Shown here in pieces: positions 8,382 to 17,721 of a stretch of 64,000 nt of DNA (its first letter is position 1; every line of letters begins with the position of its first letter). Below the pieces are notes generated by a model. That model was not told the origin of the DNA and ran no database searches. It worked only from the letters and a program-made list of their open reading frames with translations. This stretch comes from Bifidobacterium ramosum (GTDB lineage Bacteria; Actinomycetota; Actinomycetes; Actinomycetales; Bifidobacteriaceae), in the NCBI RefSeq assembly GCF_009299505.1, contig NZ_WBSM01000001.1, positions 1 to 64,000 of the forward strand, read 5' to 3'. The translations under genes and the position numbers were made by a program.

Positions 8382-10916
8382 ATGACTTCCGCACCTTCCG
8401 CAACCCTTGACGATCCGGCCGACGCATCGGCGACCGCAGTTGCAGCCGCAACCCACGCGCCGACCGAGCCGATCGCACCCGTCGCCGTACGCGCACGTGA
8501 CTGGGGCTGGCGGCACTCCACCCGCCGCGACTTCGCCCTGCGCCACGTCGACTTCGACATCAGACCCGGCGAACACGTGCTGCTGCTCGGCGCATCCGGC
8601 GCCGGCAAATCCACGCTCATGGCCGCACTGGCCGGCGTGCTCGGCGGCGACGACGAAGGCGAGGAGGAAGGCTCGCTCACGCTCGACGGCGTCGAAGCAC
8701 GTGACGCACGCGGCCGAGCCGGGCTGGTTCTGCAGGACCCCGACTCGCAGATCATCCTCGAACGCGTGGGCGACGACGCCGCGTTCGGCTGCGAAAACCT
8801 CGACGTGCCACGTGATGAAACCTGGCGCCGCGTTCGCGAATCGCTCGGCATCGTCGGCCTTGGTGACCTCGACCTGACCCGCTCCACCGCCCACCTATCC
8901 GGCGGCCAACGTCAACGGCTCGCGCTTGCCGGCGTGCTCGCCATGCATCCGGGACTGTTGCTGCTCGATGAACCGACCGCGAATCTTGACCCCGAAGGCG
9001 TGCGCGAAGTGCACGACGCCGTGCGCGACGTGCTCGCGAAGACCGGCGAGACGATGGTCGTCGTCGAACATCACATCGATGTGTGGCTCGACCTGATCGA
9101 TCGTGTGATCGTGCTCGGCCGGCCCGAGGACGGCAACGTCACCGGCGGCGTGATCGCCGACGGCACGCCGAACGAGGTGTTCTCCACGATGGGCGACGTG
9201 CTTGCCGACGGCGGTGCATGGGTGCCGGGACGCGCCGTGCCGACCACATACCGTACGACGCGTGAGGCATACGGCCGCGCGCAGTCCGGCAAGCCGTTGC
9301 TCATTGCCGACGATCTGTCGTTCGGCCGCGGCACGCCGCTCGGCGAACATGCGAACCTGGCCTTCCGCGGCGGCGAGGTCTACGCGCTCATGGGACCGAA
9401 CGGCGCCGGCAAATCCACGATGGCGCTCACCCTCGCCGGACTGCTGCGGCCGCTCGCCGGACACGTGCGCGTCTCCGCCGACCTTGCGCCGGCCAGTCGC
9501 GGCGCGTCCGCCAACGACGAACCCGTGCACTGGAGGAGCCGTGAGCTGCTTGGCCGTGTCGGCATGGTCTTCCAGGAACCGGAACATCAGTTCGTCACCA
9601 ACAGCGTGCGCGACGAGGTGGCGCTCGGTCCGAAGGGCATGGGTGCGGGCGACGACGAGGCGTACCGCATCGCCGACGACATGCTCGAGCGGCTTGGTCT
9701 CGCGCGCTTCGCCAAAGCCAACCCGTACACGCTGTCCGGCGGCGAGAAACGACGCCTTTCAGTCGCATCGATGCTGGCCGCCGCACCCAAGGTGCTCATT
9801 ATGGACGAGCCGACGTTCGGACAGGATTTCACCACGTGGACCGAAATGGTACGGCTTATCGCCATTGCCCGCGACGAAGGGTCGGCCGTGATCATGGTCA
9901 CGCACGACGAGCCGCTCGTTGATGCGCTGGGTGCGACGCGCGTGCGGTTCGAAGCAGGGGAGATGCGTACGGACGGCGATGTCCCGCGTGAACCGGCGGC
10001 GTCGGTATCGTCCGCATCCGTGCCGTCGGATTCCGCCGTGTCCGTATCATCCGCAACGGATGCCGTAACGAATACCGCAACGGACGCCGTCGCGCAGATC
10101 GTACGTGTCAGCCCGCAAAGCGAACGCCACGAACCCGCCAAGCCCGCGTCGCCGTCGTGGTTCATCGCACGCATCAACCCGGTGAGCCGTTTCGTCATGG
10201 GCCTGATCCTGTGCATTCCGATGTTCTTCTCCCTCGATGTGGTGAGCGCGACCACGGCGCTCGGCATCGAACTGGCCCTGCTGTGGATCGGCGGTGTGAA
10301 CCCGATCGCCGCATGCCGCAAAACATGGCCGGTGTGGATCGCCGCGGCCGGCGGCTTCGTGTCCGTGTTCCTGTACGGCAAGGCATCCGGCGCGACGCTG
10401 CTTGAACTCGGCGTGATCCACGTGACCGAGGGATCCGTGTACTTCGCGTGCGCCACGTTCCTGCGCGTGCTCGCGATCGCCATGCCCGGCGTGATCCTCG
10501 CGCTCGGCCTCGATCCGACCGATCTGGCCGACGGGCTCGTGCAACTGCTGCACCTGTCGCCGCGGTTTGTGTACGGCGGACTGGCCGGCATGCGCATGTT
10601 CACGCTGCTGCAGGAGGACTGGCGTGCGCTTGGACTGGCGCGGCGGTCGCGCGGCCTCGGCGACGAGGGCGCCGTCAAACGCGCGCTGTCGCAGGCGTTC
10701 GGCCTGCTCGTGCTGTCGATTCGACGGGCGACCAAGCTCGCCACGGCGATGGAGGCGCGCGGATTCGGCGGCTCCGGACCGCGTTCGCAGGCGCGCGTGT
10801 CGTCGCTGCACGCGATCGACGTCGTGGGATACGCGATCGCCGTCGCCGTGCCGACGATCGCGCTGACCGCGGCGGTGCTCACCGGCTACTGGAACCAGCC
10901 GTTGTTCTCCGCGTAA
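8382..10916 (+). CDS. ECF transporter fusion: two ATPase domains plus EcfT transmembrane domain
   Basis: An 844-residue fusion of the energising module of an ECF transporter (YkoD- and YkoC-like). ATPase domain 1 has Walker A GASGAGKS near residue 70, signature LSGGQRQRLA near 172 and Walker B LLLDEPTANLD near 192. Domain 2 has GPNGAGKS near 338, LSGGEKRRLS near 451 and VLIMDEPTFGQD near 471. After a Ser/Thr/Val-rich linker (about 540-585) the EcfT domain starts near 590 with several membrane helices and the ARRSRG coupling motif near 750. I take the ATG at 8382 rather than the in-frame TTG six codons earlier. It should power the preceding thiamine-precursor S component and perhaps others. 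Confidence 0.93.
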   Translation: MTSAPSATLDDPADASATAVAAATHAPTEPIAPVAVRARDWGWRHSTRRDFALRHVDFDIRPGEHVLLLGASGAGKSTLMAALAGVLGGDDEGEEEGSLTLDGVEARDARGRAGLVLQDPDSQIILERVGDDAAFGCENLDVPRDETWRRVRESLGIVGLGDLDLTRSTAHLSGGQRQRLALAGVLAMHPGLLLLDEPTANLDPEGVREVHDAVRDVLAKTGETMVVVEHHIDVWLDLIDRVIVLGRPEDGNVTGGVIADGTPNEVFSTMGDVLADGGAWVPGRAVPTTYRTTREAYGRAQSGKPLLIADDLSFGRGTPLGEHANLAFRGGEVYALMGPNGAGKSTMALTLAGLLRPLAGHVRVSADLAPASRGASANDEPVHWRSRELLGRVGMVFQEPEHQFVTNSVRDEVALGPKGMGAGDDEAYRIADDMLERLGLARFAKANPYTLSGGEKRRLSVASMLAAAPKVLIMDEPTFGQDFTTWTEMVRLIAIARDEGSAVIMVTHDEPLVDALGATRVRFEAGEMRTDGDVPREPAASVSSASVPSDSAVSVSSATDAVTNTATDAVAQIVRVSPQSERHEPAKPASPSWFIARINPVSRFVMGLILCIPMFFSLDVVSATTALGIELALLWIGGVNPIAACRKTWPVWIAAAGGFVSVFLYGKASGATLLELGVIHVTEGSVYFACATFLRVLAIAMPGVILALGLDPTDLADGLVQLLHLSPRFVYGGLAGMRMFTLLQEDWRALGLARRSRGLGDEGAVKRALSQAFGLLVLSIRRATKLATAMEARGFGGSGPRSQARVSSLHAIDVVGYAIAVAVPTIALTAAVLTGYWNQPLFSA

Positions 10917-10924
10917 TCTCCCCA

Positions 10925-10937
10925 ACCTCAACGGACA
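10925..10937. repeat. Truncated arm of the ACGGACA hairpin family
   Basis: ACCTCAACGGACA here is repeated exactly at the start of the complete element about 28 bp downstream. No matching second arm is present, so this looks like a decayed or truncated copy. Confidence 0.6.
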
Positions 10938-10953
10938 GCGGAACCAATAAACC

Positions 10954-11004
10954 TCAACGGACAACCAGTCGATTCCCAGGGCGAATCGGCTGGTTGTCCG
11001 TTGA
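10954..11004. repeat. ACGGACA hairpin element, copy 4 (B-type arms)
   Basis: Arms TCAACGGACAACCAG / CTGGTTGTCCGTTGA, with one mismatch deeper in the stem (CAGTCG / CGGCTG). The usual ATACAG is replaced by AACCAG on the left and CTGGTT on the right, a double compensated change. It follows the ECF fusion gene. Confidence 0.9.
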
Positions 11005-11049
11005 ATATATAGAGTTTGACGTCTGGATAAAAGGGCCCGACGCTCGAAT

Positions 11050-11091
11050 AAAAAAGCCCGGTTTCCGCAAGGCGTCGCTGCAGGAGCGGGC
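11050..11091 (-). terminator. Possible intrinsic terminator of the ABC exporter operon
   Basis: On the minus strand GCCCG...CGGGC encloses a 26-nt GC-rich loop and is followed by TTTTTTATTC, about 115 bp after the ATPase stop. The stem is short, so confidence is moderate. Confidence 0.45.
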
Positions 11092-11097
11092 CGGTAC

Positions 11098-11155
11098 CCT
11101 CTAACGGACATACAGCCGATTTCGGTATGCAAATCGGCTGTATGTCCGTTAGAGG
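11098..11155. repeat. ACGGACATACAG hairpin element, copy 5
   Basis: Perfect arms with outer stem CCTCTAACGG / CCGTTAGAGG and a loop rich in TCGGTATGC. It lies between the convergent ECF fusion and ABC exporter genes. Confidence 0.93.
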
Positions 11156-11205
11156 TTGAGGGAGCCGGCCTTTTGGAAAGGGGCGAGTGCGTTAGAGGGT
11201 GTGGC

Positions 11206-11880
11206 TTAGGCGCGACGGCGCAGCGGGGCGAGCTCGAAGACCTCGTCGGACGCGGCGGCCACCTCGGGGCTGTGCGTCACGATGATCACACAACGGTCCT
11301 CGTCATGGGCCAGCGCGCGGAAGATCGACATGATGTCGTCCTGCGTGGCCATGTCGAGGTTGCCGGTCGGCTCGTCCGCCACCACGACCTTCGGGTCATA
11401 GCTCAGCGCCCGGGCGATCGCCACGCGCTGCTGTTCGCCGCCCGACAGGTGCAGGATCCGTTCGTTCGCGTACTCGGCCGGTAGATGCACCTGTTCGAGG
11501 AGCTTCACGGCGATGTCCTTCTTCGGCTTGTCGAACGTCTTGCCCGACGCGTCCATCGACAGTATGATGTTCTCCGCCACCGTCAGCTGCGGCAGCAGGT
11601 TGAAGCTCTGGAAGATCACGCCGATGTCGTGGCTGCGATAGTCGTAGCGGTCCTGCTTGGCAAGATCCTTGCCGTTGTAGACGACCTTGCCTTCGGTGGG
11701 GGAGGTCAGGCCGGAGATGAGCGACAGCATCGTGGTCTTGCCCGCGCCGGACGGACCGGTGATCGAGTACACCTCGCCGGTGCGGAACGTGTGGCTGATG
11801 TTTTTCAGCACCTTCTTGCCGCCCTTGGTGTACGAATAGCTGACGTTGTCGAGTTCGAGGATGGGGGTTGGTTCGGTCAT
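11206..11880 (-). CDS. ABC transporter ATP-binding protein (MacB/LolD type)
   Basis: A 224-residue ATPase of the MacB/LolD/FtsE-like family that powers FtsX-type permeases. Walker A GPSGAGKT, signature LSGGEQQRVAIAR and Walker B VVADEPTGNLD are all intact. AAAGGA precedes the ATG. It follows the FtsX-type permease by about 28 bp and is surely its partner. Such pairs export peptides or lipids, or drive mechanotransmission to surface enzymes; the substrate here is unknown. Confidence 0.93.
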   Translation of the reverse strand: MTEPTPILELDNVSYSYTKGGKKVLKNISHTFRTGEVYSITGPSGAGKTTMLSLISGLTSPTEGKVVYNGKDLAKQDRYDYRSHDIGVIFQSFNLLPQLTVAENIILSMDASGKTFDKPKKDIAVKLLEQVHLPAEYANERILHLSGGEQQRVAIARALSYDPKVVVADEPTGNLDMATQDDIMSIFRALAHDEDRCVIIVTHSPEVAAASDEVFELAPLRRRA

Positions 11881-11908
11881 GATGAAATCCTTTGCGAAGT
11901 AGACGGGA

Positions 11909-13744
11909 TCACGAACGGTCGGCGAGGATCTGCAGCGGCTCGTAGCGCATGACGAACACGACGGCGACGAGCGCGGCGACCAGTGTCAGGCCGAGTCCGA
12001 TGAGCAGCAGCTGGCCGACGATCTTGAGGTTCACGGTCGCGTTCACGTTCGAGACGTAGTTCACGGCCTGGCCCATCATGCCGCGCGGCCCGTTGCCGCC
12101 CGGCTGGTTCTGCGCGTTGGCGGAGGATGACGAGCTGGACGAATCGCTCGAGTTGGACGAATCGCTGCCGGAAGCATCGGACGACGAGTCGGATGACGAC
12201 GAGCTGCTGCTGGACGATGAGCCGCCCTGCGCGCCCGGCCCCTGCATATCGCGGCCGAACTGCGCGTTCTGGCTGGACGCCTGCGACTCCTGCTGCGCGA
12301 CCTGCGCGGCCAGCAGCTGGTTCGACACCGGCACCGAGGCGACCGCGCCGCCCGCCGCGCCGAGCGCGAGGCCGATCATCGTGACTACGAGCAGCTCGAA
12401 CGTGAACTGCGCCGCCACCTTGACCTTCTTCACGCCGATCGCCGTCAGCACGCCGACCTCGTACTTGCGCTCGCGCACGTTGAACAGGGTGAGTACCACG
12501 AGCACCACCGCGCCCACGCCGAGCACGATCCACAGCAGGGTCAGCGCGAACTGCGCGAGGTTGTCGAGCGGCACGAGGCTGGACTCGTACTGCTCCACGT
12601 CGGCGGACGAGACGGTGTAGTCGTCGCTCAGGCCGGCCTTCTCGGCGTCGGAGACGAACTGCTCATAATCGTCCTTGCTGGAGAACACGTACGTGTAGTT
12701 GAGCTGCGCGGCCGCGGTCTCGACGGTGTTGCCGCTCGAGTCGGTGGAGGAGGTCGTCGAATCGGCGTCGAGGCCGAGCGACTTCAACGTGGAGACGGAC
12801 GTGTAGATCGCGTTCGCCGGGTCGGATGCGGTCGAGCCCATCGGACCGCCCATCTGGTTGGACGATTCGGTGCTGTTCTCGTAGATGCCGACGATGGTGA
12901 ACGTGTAGGTGGTGTCCTCGTCGTTCACGTTCTCGAGCGTGAACGTGTCGCCGACTTTGAGGTTGTTGAAATCGGCGAGTTCCTTGGAGATGATCACGTC
13001 GCCGTCCGAGTCGGAGTCGTAGCCGAAGACCTCGCCGTCGCTCATGGTGAACGTGCCGTTCTCTGCGTTGGCCACGGCCTCGTCGGAGGAGAAGCCGACG
13101 AGCGAGAAGTCGCCGGAGGCCATGGTCATGCCACCGCCCATGTCGCCGCCGCCTTGACCTCCGCCTGGCTGGCCCTGCTGGCCGTCGCCGGACTGCGCGT
13201 TGCCGTCGGACTTCGTCGAGTCGCTATCGGACGTCGAGCTGGACGAATCGGACGACGAGGATGACGACGATGACGACGATGACGACGAACCCGACGACGT
13301 GGAGTCCTCGACCGGCTGGACGGCGTCGGTTTCGGCCAGCGACGCCGTCTCCGTGTAATACGTCGACTTGACCGCGCTGGACGCCTTCGCGTACTTCTCG
13401 TAGTCGGCCAGCGACAGCTGCTTGTCGCTCATCGCCTCACGCATCGCGTCGAAGTCCGGCTTGGAGTCGGACGACGATGACGACGAGTCGGAGGAGTCGG
13501 ATGAGCTGGACGAATCGGATGACGACGATTCGCGCAGCTCACTGATCGCCTTGCTGCGGTCGAAGCTGATCTGCGCGGTGATGGTGGTGTTGTCGAGACC
13601 GGTTTCGCGTGCGGTGACGGCCGCCTGCCGGATGGCCAGACCGATGGTGGCTGCGGCCGCGATGATGGCGACGATGATGGCGACGAGAATGTTTCGCCCC
13701 TTGTTGCGTATGACATTGCGCCAGGCGTTCTTCAGTACGAACAT
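11909..13744 (-). CDS. FtsX-type ABC transporter permease with Ser/Asp-rich extracellular segments
   Basis: A 611-residue MacB/FtsX-family permease. One membrane helix lies at about residues 18-40, followed by a large extracellular domain. Three more helices are near the C-terminus, starting with LTLLWIVLGVGAVVLVVL and ending with LLIGLGLTLVAALVAVVFV. Three low-complexity runs of Ser/Asp interrupt the extracellular part: near residue 75, near 150, and between the third and fourth helices near 550. Gly/Gln-rich linkers lie beside two of them. The start at MFVLKNAW has AAGGAACC before it; the longer upstream reading frame is not needed. It pairs with the adjacent ATPase. Confidence 0.9.
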   Translation of the reverse strand: MFVLKNAWRNVIRNKGRNILVAIIVAIIAAAATIGLAIRQAAVTARETGLDNTTITAQISFDRSKAISELRESSSSDSSSSSDSSDSSSSSSDSKPDFDAMREAMSDKQLSLADYEKYAKASSAVKSTYYTETASLAETDAVQPVEDSTSSGSSSSSSSSSSSSSDSSSSTSDSDSTKSDGNAQSGDGQQGQPGGGQGGGDMGGGMTMASGDFSLVGFSSDEAVANAENGTFTMSDGEVFGYDSDSDGDVIISKELADFNNLKVGDTFTLENVNDEDTTYTFTIVGIYENSTESSNQMGGPMGSTASDPANAIYTSVSTLKSLGLDADSTTSSTDSSGNTVETAAAQLNYTYVFSSKDDYEQFVSDAEKAGLSDDYTVSSADVEQYESSLVPLDNLAQFALTLLWIVLGVGAVVLVVLTLFNVRERKYEVGVLTAIGVKKVKVAAQFTFELLVVTMIGLALGAAGGAVASVPVSNQLLAAQVAQQESQASSQNAQFGRDMQGPGAQGGSSSSSSSSSSDSSSDASGSDSSNSSDSSSSSSSANAQNQPGGNGPRGMMGQAVNYVSNVNATVNLKIVGQLLLIGLGLTLVAALVAVVFVMRYEPLQILADRS

Positions 13745-14033
13745 GACGGTTCCTTTGCGTGGCTTTGTATGGTTCTGTTCCGCGGGCCGAACTTGGGCGA
13801 CCCGATACCTGTCATGAAACCGCCGCCATGTGGCAAACGCCTGTGGCGCCGCTGGAGCCGTTCTGGCCGGTTCGTGCGATGTTCTTGGACGTTTCCTGAG
13901 CGTCATCTGAGAACGATGATGGTATAAGGGTCGCTCGATCGCATGATGCGGCCGCGAAGACGAGGGGTCGGGGTATATTCGTTAGGTTGGAACAGCTGTA
14001 ACGCTACGTATTGATGATTCGGAGAACAACACC

Positions 14034-14318
14034 ATGGCTTTTGGCACCGATCCCCGCCCGCAGGGACTTGCGAATCCGCCGATCGACGATCTGATGGAGC
14101 ATGCCGATTCCAAGTACGCGCTCGCGATTTTCGCCGCCAAGCGCGCCCGTCAGATCAATTCCTACTTCACCCAGCTCAACGAGGGCCTGCTGCAGAACGT
14201 CGGCCCGCTGGTCGAATACCAGAACCAGGAGAAGCCGCTGTCCATCGCGTTCCGCGAGATTAACGAGGGTCTGCTCGAGGAGACCCTCGGCGAGGATGAT
14301 CTGAGCGAAGGCAACTGA
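14034..14318 (+). CDS. rpoZ: DNA-directed RNA polymerase omega subunit
   Basis: A 94-residue omega subunit that helps fold and recruit the beta-prime subunit. It contains the family's [17 protein letters not shown] start and the AAKRARQIN helix, then an acidic tail. GGAG lies before the ATG. In many actinobacteria rpoZ precedes metK or a coenzyme A gene; here metK follows after a long terminator-like hairpin. Confidence 0.95.
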   Translation: MAFGTDPRPQGLANPPIDDLMEHADSKYALAIFAAKRARQINSYFTQLNEGLLQNVGPLVEYQNQEKPLSIAFREINEGLLEETLGEDDLSEGN

Positions 14319-14354
14319 TCGACATTCTTGGCTTGATCGACGCATTATAGCGTC

Positions 14355-14425
14355 TACGCCCCGTCCGATATGTTGTGGGAGAAATCACTTCCATACCAGC
14401 GTATCGGCGGGGCGTATTATTTTTT
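14355..14425 (+). terminator. Intrinsic terminator between rpoZ and metK
   Basis: Arms TACGCCCCGTCCGATA (14355-14370) and TATCGGCGGGGCGTA (14402-14416) pair with one bulge across a 31-nt loop, followed by TTATTTTTT. It should end rpoZ transcription. The large loop leaves room for a leader-control role for metK, but I recognise no SAM riboswitch. Confidence 0.8.
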
Positions 14426-14504
14426 AACGTGACAAGTTCCGGTCCGCCATCCGTCGGCGTGACCGATAGGGGAATCAGGCGGGTATATAGAGGTGTGAAG
14501 CAGT

Positions 14505-15728
14505 ATGGAACGACGATTGATTTCGGCCGAATCGGTGACTGAGGGACATCCCGACAAGATTTGTGATCAGATTTCGGATGCGATTCTGGACGATCTGCTG
14601 CGGCAGGACATCCACTCGCACGTCGCTGTGGAGACCGTGGCCGGTGTCGGCCAGTTCCTCATTTTCGGCGAGGTCAACAGCGAAGGCTACTGCGAGGTGC
14701 AGCACGTGGTGCGCGACGTGGTACGTCGCATCGGCTACACGAGCAGCGAGGTCGGTCTCGACGCCGACTCGTGCGGCGTGCTCGTCTCCATCACCGGCCA
14801 GAGCGCGGAGATCAACCAGGGCGTGTCCCGTCTGAGCCACGAGCAGGAGACCGCGGCCTCCCGCGAGGAGCGCTACGAGGCGCAGGGCGCCGGCGACCAG
14901 GGCGTGATGTTCGGCTATGCGACCGATGAGACCGACGTGATGATGCCGCTGCCGATCCACTTGGCGCACCGTCTCGCGTACCGGCTCGCGCAGGTGCGCA
15001 AGAGCGGCGAGGTGCCGCATCTTCGTCCGGACGGCAAGACCCAGGTCACCATCGAATACGACGAAAACGATCACGCCGTGCGTCTCGACACGGTGCTCAT
15101 CTCCACGCAGCACGATCCCGAGGCCACGCACGACTGGCTCGAGGCGCAGCTCGTCGAGCATGTCATCAAGCCGGTGCTTGACGAGGTCCTTGGCGACAAG
15201 GTCGAGCACGACGACTACCGCGTGCTCGTCAACCCGACCGGTTCGTTCGTGCTGGGCGGCCCGGCCGCGGACTCCGGCCTGACCGGACGCAAGATCATCG
15301 TCGACACGTACGGCGGCGCCGCCCACCACGGCGGCGGTGCGTTCTCCGGCAAGGACCCGAGCAAGGTCGACCGTTCCGCCGCGTACGCCGCGCGTTGGGT
15401 CGCCAAGAACATCGTCGCCGCCGGACTCGCGCATCGTGTCGAGGTGCAGGTCGCGTACGCGATCGGCGTGGCCGACCCGGTGTCCGTGAACGTCGAGACG
15501 TACGGCACCGAGATCGGCGGCGTGACCCGCGACCAGATCCAGCGCGCGGTGCGCAAGGTGTTCGATCTGCGTCCGGCCGCGATCATCGACGAACTCGACC
15601 TGCTGCGTCCGATCTACTCGAAGACCGCCGCATACGGCCACTTCGGCCGCGAGGACAAGGACTTCACGTGGGAGCGCACCGACAAGGTCGACGAGCTCAA
15701 GGCCGCGATCGAAGCCGAGGCCGAGTGA
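14505..15728 (+). CDS. metK: S-adenosylmethionine synthetase
   Basis: Makes SAM from methionine and ATP, supplying the methyl donor used by the adjacent CFA-type methyltransferase among others. The protein is 407 residues, normal for the family. The signatures [25 protein letters not shown] and the [19 protein letters not shown] loop are intact. The ATG is preceded by AGAGGTG. It has its own terminator downstream. Confidence 0.97.
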   Translation: MERRLISAESVTEGHPDKICDQISDAILDDLLRQDIHSHVAVETVAGVGQFLIFGEVNSEGYCEVQHVVRDVVRRIGYTSSEVGLDADSCGVLVSITGQSAEINQGVSRLSHEQETAASREERYEAQGAGDQGVMFGYATDETDVMMPLPIHLAHRLAYRLAQVRKSGEVPHLRPDGKTQVTIEYDENDHAVRLDTVLISTQHDPEATHDWLEAQLVEHVIKPVLDEVLGDKVEHDDYRVLVNPTGSFVLGGPAADSGLTGRKIIVDTYGGAAHHGGGAFSGKDPSKVDRSAAYAARWVAKNIVAAGLAHRVEVQVAYAIGVADPVSVNVETYGTEIGGVTRDQIQRAVRKVFDLRPAAIIDELDLLRPIYSKTAAYGHFGREDKDFTWERTDKVDELKAAIEAEAE

Positions 15729-15795
15729 TCCGAGGCCGATCCAACCGGCTGCACCGACGTACATGCGTCGGCATATAACTCAATGACAGACTATG

Positions 15796-15834
15796 GCGCC
15801 TGCCGTGAATGTGGTTCGCGGTGGGCGCTTTTTT
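15796..15834 (+). terminator. Intrinsic terminator of metK
   Basis: A 10-bp stem (GCGCCTGCCG with CGGTGGGCGC, two G-U pairs) with a 13-nt loop and a TTTTTT tract, about 70 bp after metK. Confidence 0.8.
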
Positions 15835-15958
15835 GCAAGCCGTGCGCGACACGTCATACGCGTGCGGCCGTTGCGGATCGCGCAATCCGCGCGTGAACCG
15901 GCAACGGCCGTCGCATGCCGGACACGGTTCCGCAGAGCATTACAGAAAGAGGCGAACC

Positions 15959-17263
15959 ATGAGCTATGGCAAGACAATGACCGTCGCCGAAATGGTCGGC
16001 GAATTCATCGAACCCAATCCGCTGCTGCGCGTCGAGGCGTTCGACGGCTCGACCTTCGGCCCGCAGACGGCCGATCTGGTCGTGCGGGTCAACACCCCGA
16101 ACGCCGTGTACCAGTTGTTGGAGCATCCGAACGAGATCGGTGCCGTGCGCGCCTACGTGCTCGGCGACTTCGACATCGACGGCATCGACTACGCCGACCC
16201 GTACCCGCAGCTGCGCCGGCTGCTGTCCCTCGCTCCGTATGTCAAGCCGCTGTCGCCGCTTTCGATCGCCAAGGTCGCCGGCTCGATTCTCAGCCACGGC
16301 ATCCGCAAGGCTCCTGTGCCCGCGACCGAAGGCCCGTCCAAGTTCGCGCGTATCAAATCCGGACTGCTGCCGCACACCGAAAAGGCCGACAGCGAAACCG
16401 TGAGCTTCCACTACGACCTGTCCAACACGTTCTACCGCAACTTCCTCGGCCCCACCATGACCTACACGTGCGCCGTGTTCCCGACCGAAGACACGAGCCT
16501 GGAGGACGCGCAGCTCAACAAGATCCGGCTCGTGCTCGACAAACTTGGTCTGAAGCCCGGAGACCGGCTGCTCGACATCGGCTGCGGCTGGGGTACGCTC
16601 GTGATCGAGGCCGCCAAACGCGGCATCAAGGCGCTCGGCGTATCGCTGTCGAAGGAGCAGATCGAATACGGCCAGGAGTGGATCAAGCGCGAAGGGCTGG
16701 AAGATCTGGCCGAACTGCGCGTGATGGACTACCGTGACGTGCCCGAACGCGACTTCGACGGCATCTGCTCGATCGGCATGATGGAACACGTGGGCGTGAA
16801 GAACTACCAGAGCTACTTCGAAGAGATGTTCAAGCTCCTCAAGCCCTGCGGCCGACTGCTCAACCACCAGATCACCATCAGCCACGACAAGCCGAACGGC
16901 AAGCCCGGCACCGATGAATTCCTCGACCGGTACATCTTCCCCGACGGCGACCTCGGCGCGCCGGGATTCATCGAAAGCTGCATCCACGACGCCGGCTTCA
17001 ACGTGGTGCATCAGGAGAACCTGCGCCAGCACTACGCGCTCACGCTGCATCACTGGAATCACAACCTGTCCGAGCATTGGGATGAGGCCGTGGCCGAGGT
17101 CGGATTCGAGCGCGCGAAGGTATGGGGCCTGTACATGGCCGCGTGCGCGCTCAACTTCGAAATCGATGGTATTCAGGTGCATCAGTTCCTTGCGGTCAAG
17201 CCGGATCGCGTGGGGCATCCGGACGGCAAGTGGTATCCGCTGCGTCCGTGGTGGCGGGCGTAG
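15959..17263 (+). CDS. cfa: Cyclopropane-fatty-acyl-phospholipid synthase family methyltransferase
   Basis: A 434-residue SAM-dependent enzyme of the CFA synthase family, which adds a methylene bridge (or methyl group) to unsaturated acyl chains of membrane phospholipids. The SAM-binding motif LDIGCGWGTLV is near residue 205. The GMMEHVG motif and the aromatic-rich C-terminal YALTLHHWNHNL region are typical. The first 150 residues form the small lipid-binding domain. I use the ATG after AGAAAGAGG; a longer frame would run through the metK terminator. Bifidobacteria do make cyclopropane fatty acids, in line with this call. Confidence 0.92.
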   Translation: MSYGKTMTVAEMVGEFIEPNPLLRVEAFDGSTFGPQTADLVVRVNTPNAVYQLLEHPNEIGAVRAYVLGDFDIDGIDYADPYPQLRRLLSLAPYVKPLSPLSIAKVAGSILSHGIRKAPVPATEGPSKFARIKSGLLPHTEKADSETVSFHYDLSNTFYRNFLGPTMTYTCAVFPTEDTSLEDAQLNKIRLVLDKLGLKPGDRLLDIGCGWGTLVIEAAKRGIKALGVSLSKEQIEYGQEWIKREGLEDLAELRVMDYRDVPERDFDGICSIGMMEHVGVKNYQSYFEEMFKLLKPCGRLLNHQITISHDKPNGKPGTDEFLDRYIFPDGDLGAPGFIESCIHDAGFNVVHQENLRQHYALTLHHWNHNLSEHWDEAVAEVGFERAKVWGLYMAACALNFEIDGIQVHQFLAVKPDRVGHPDGKWYPLRPWWRA

Positions 17264-17321
17264 TCGGAGCTGCGCGTCGTTGTGCGGGGGCGTGTCGTTG
17301 TGCGGCTTTGCTGCTTGTTCC

Positions 17322-17376
17322 CTCCAACGGACATACAGCCGATTTGTGGAGTGGAATCGGCTGCATGTCCGTTGGA
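17322..17376. repeat. ACGGACATACAG hairpin element, copy 6
   Basis: Outer stem CTCCAACGG / CCGTTGGAG; one G-T change in the right arm (CTGCATG). The spacing between GATT and AATC is 10 nt. Confidence 0.92.
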
Positions 17377-17426
17377 GTTGTGAGGTATGTGATCGTCGGG
17401 GCGTTTCCTGGGCGTTGCAGCGTGCT

Positions 17427-17483
17427 CCTCTAACGGACATGCAGCCGATTCCGTGGCTGTTATCGGCTGTATGTCCGTTAAGG
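17427..17483. repeat. ACGGACATACAG hairpin element, copy 7
   Basis: Left arm TAACGGACATGCAGCCGATT, right arm ATCGGCTGTATGTCCGTTA, with a G-T wobble where the left arm reads ATGCAG. It lies 50 bp from copy 6. Confidence 0.9.
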
Positions 17484-17502
17484 CGTGGGTGTCGTTGGTG
17501 AT

Positions 17503-17673
17503 GCGCAAGGGTTTCGGGGAATGATGGCGTTCGTCCCGAATTTCTTGCGCTGAGAGTTGGTCAGTGCAAGAAATTCGGGAGAAGTGGGCTGTTTTCCCGA
17601 AAAAGTTGCGCTGAGGGCGAGTGAGAGCAAGGATTTCGGGACGATGCGGCTGTTTTCCCGAATTTCTTGCACT
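17503..17673. repeat. Array of six alternating inverted half-sites at 30/31-bp spacing
   Basis: Half-sites related to TCCCGAATTTCTTGCGC start at 17534, 17595 and 17656. Their reverse-complement forms (GCGCAAGGGTTTCGGGGA, GTGCAAGAAATTCGGGA, GAGCAAGGATTTCGGGA) start at 17503, 17564 and 17625. Successive starts are 31, 30, 31, 30 and 31 bp apart, giving a 61-bp repeat of an inverted pair. The 13-14 nt between half-sites are less conserved. No gene overlaps it. Confidence 0.85.
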
Positions 17674-17721
17674 GGTGGTGTGGCGTGGTGGCCGATGCGT
17701 GTGCATCCTTGGGTTTCCCAT

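Noticed and set aside
14319..14504. SAM riboswitch before metK
   Set aside because: None of the known SAM riboswitch core motifs can be recognised; the hairpin ends in a T-run and fits a terminator of rpoZ.
17503..17673. CRISPR array
   Set aside because: The repeated units alternate in orientation and the intervals are only 13-14 nt, so this is not a direct-repeat/spacer array. No cas genes are in the window.
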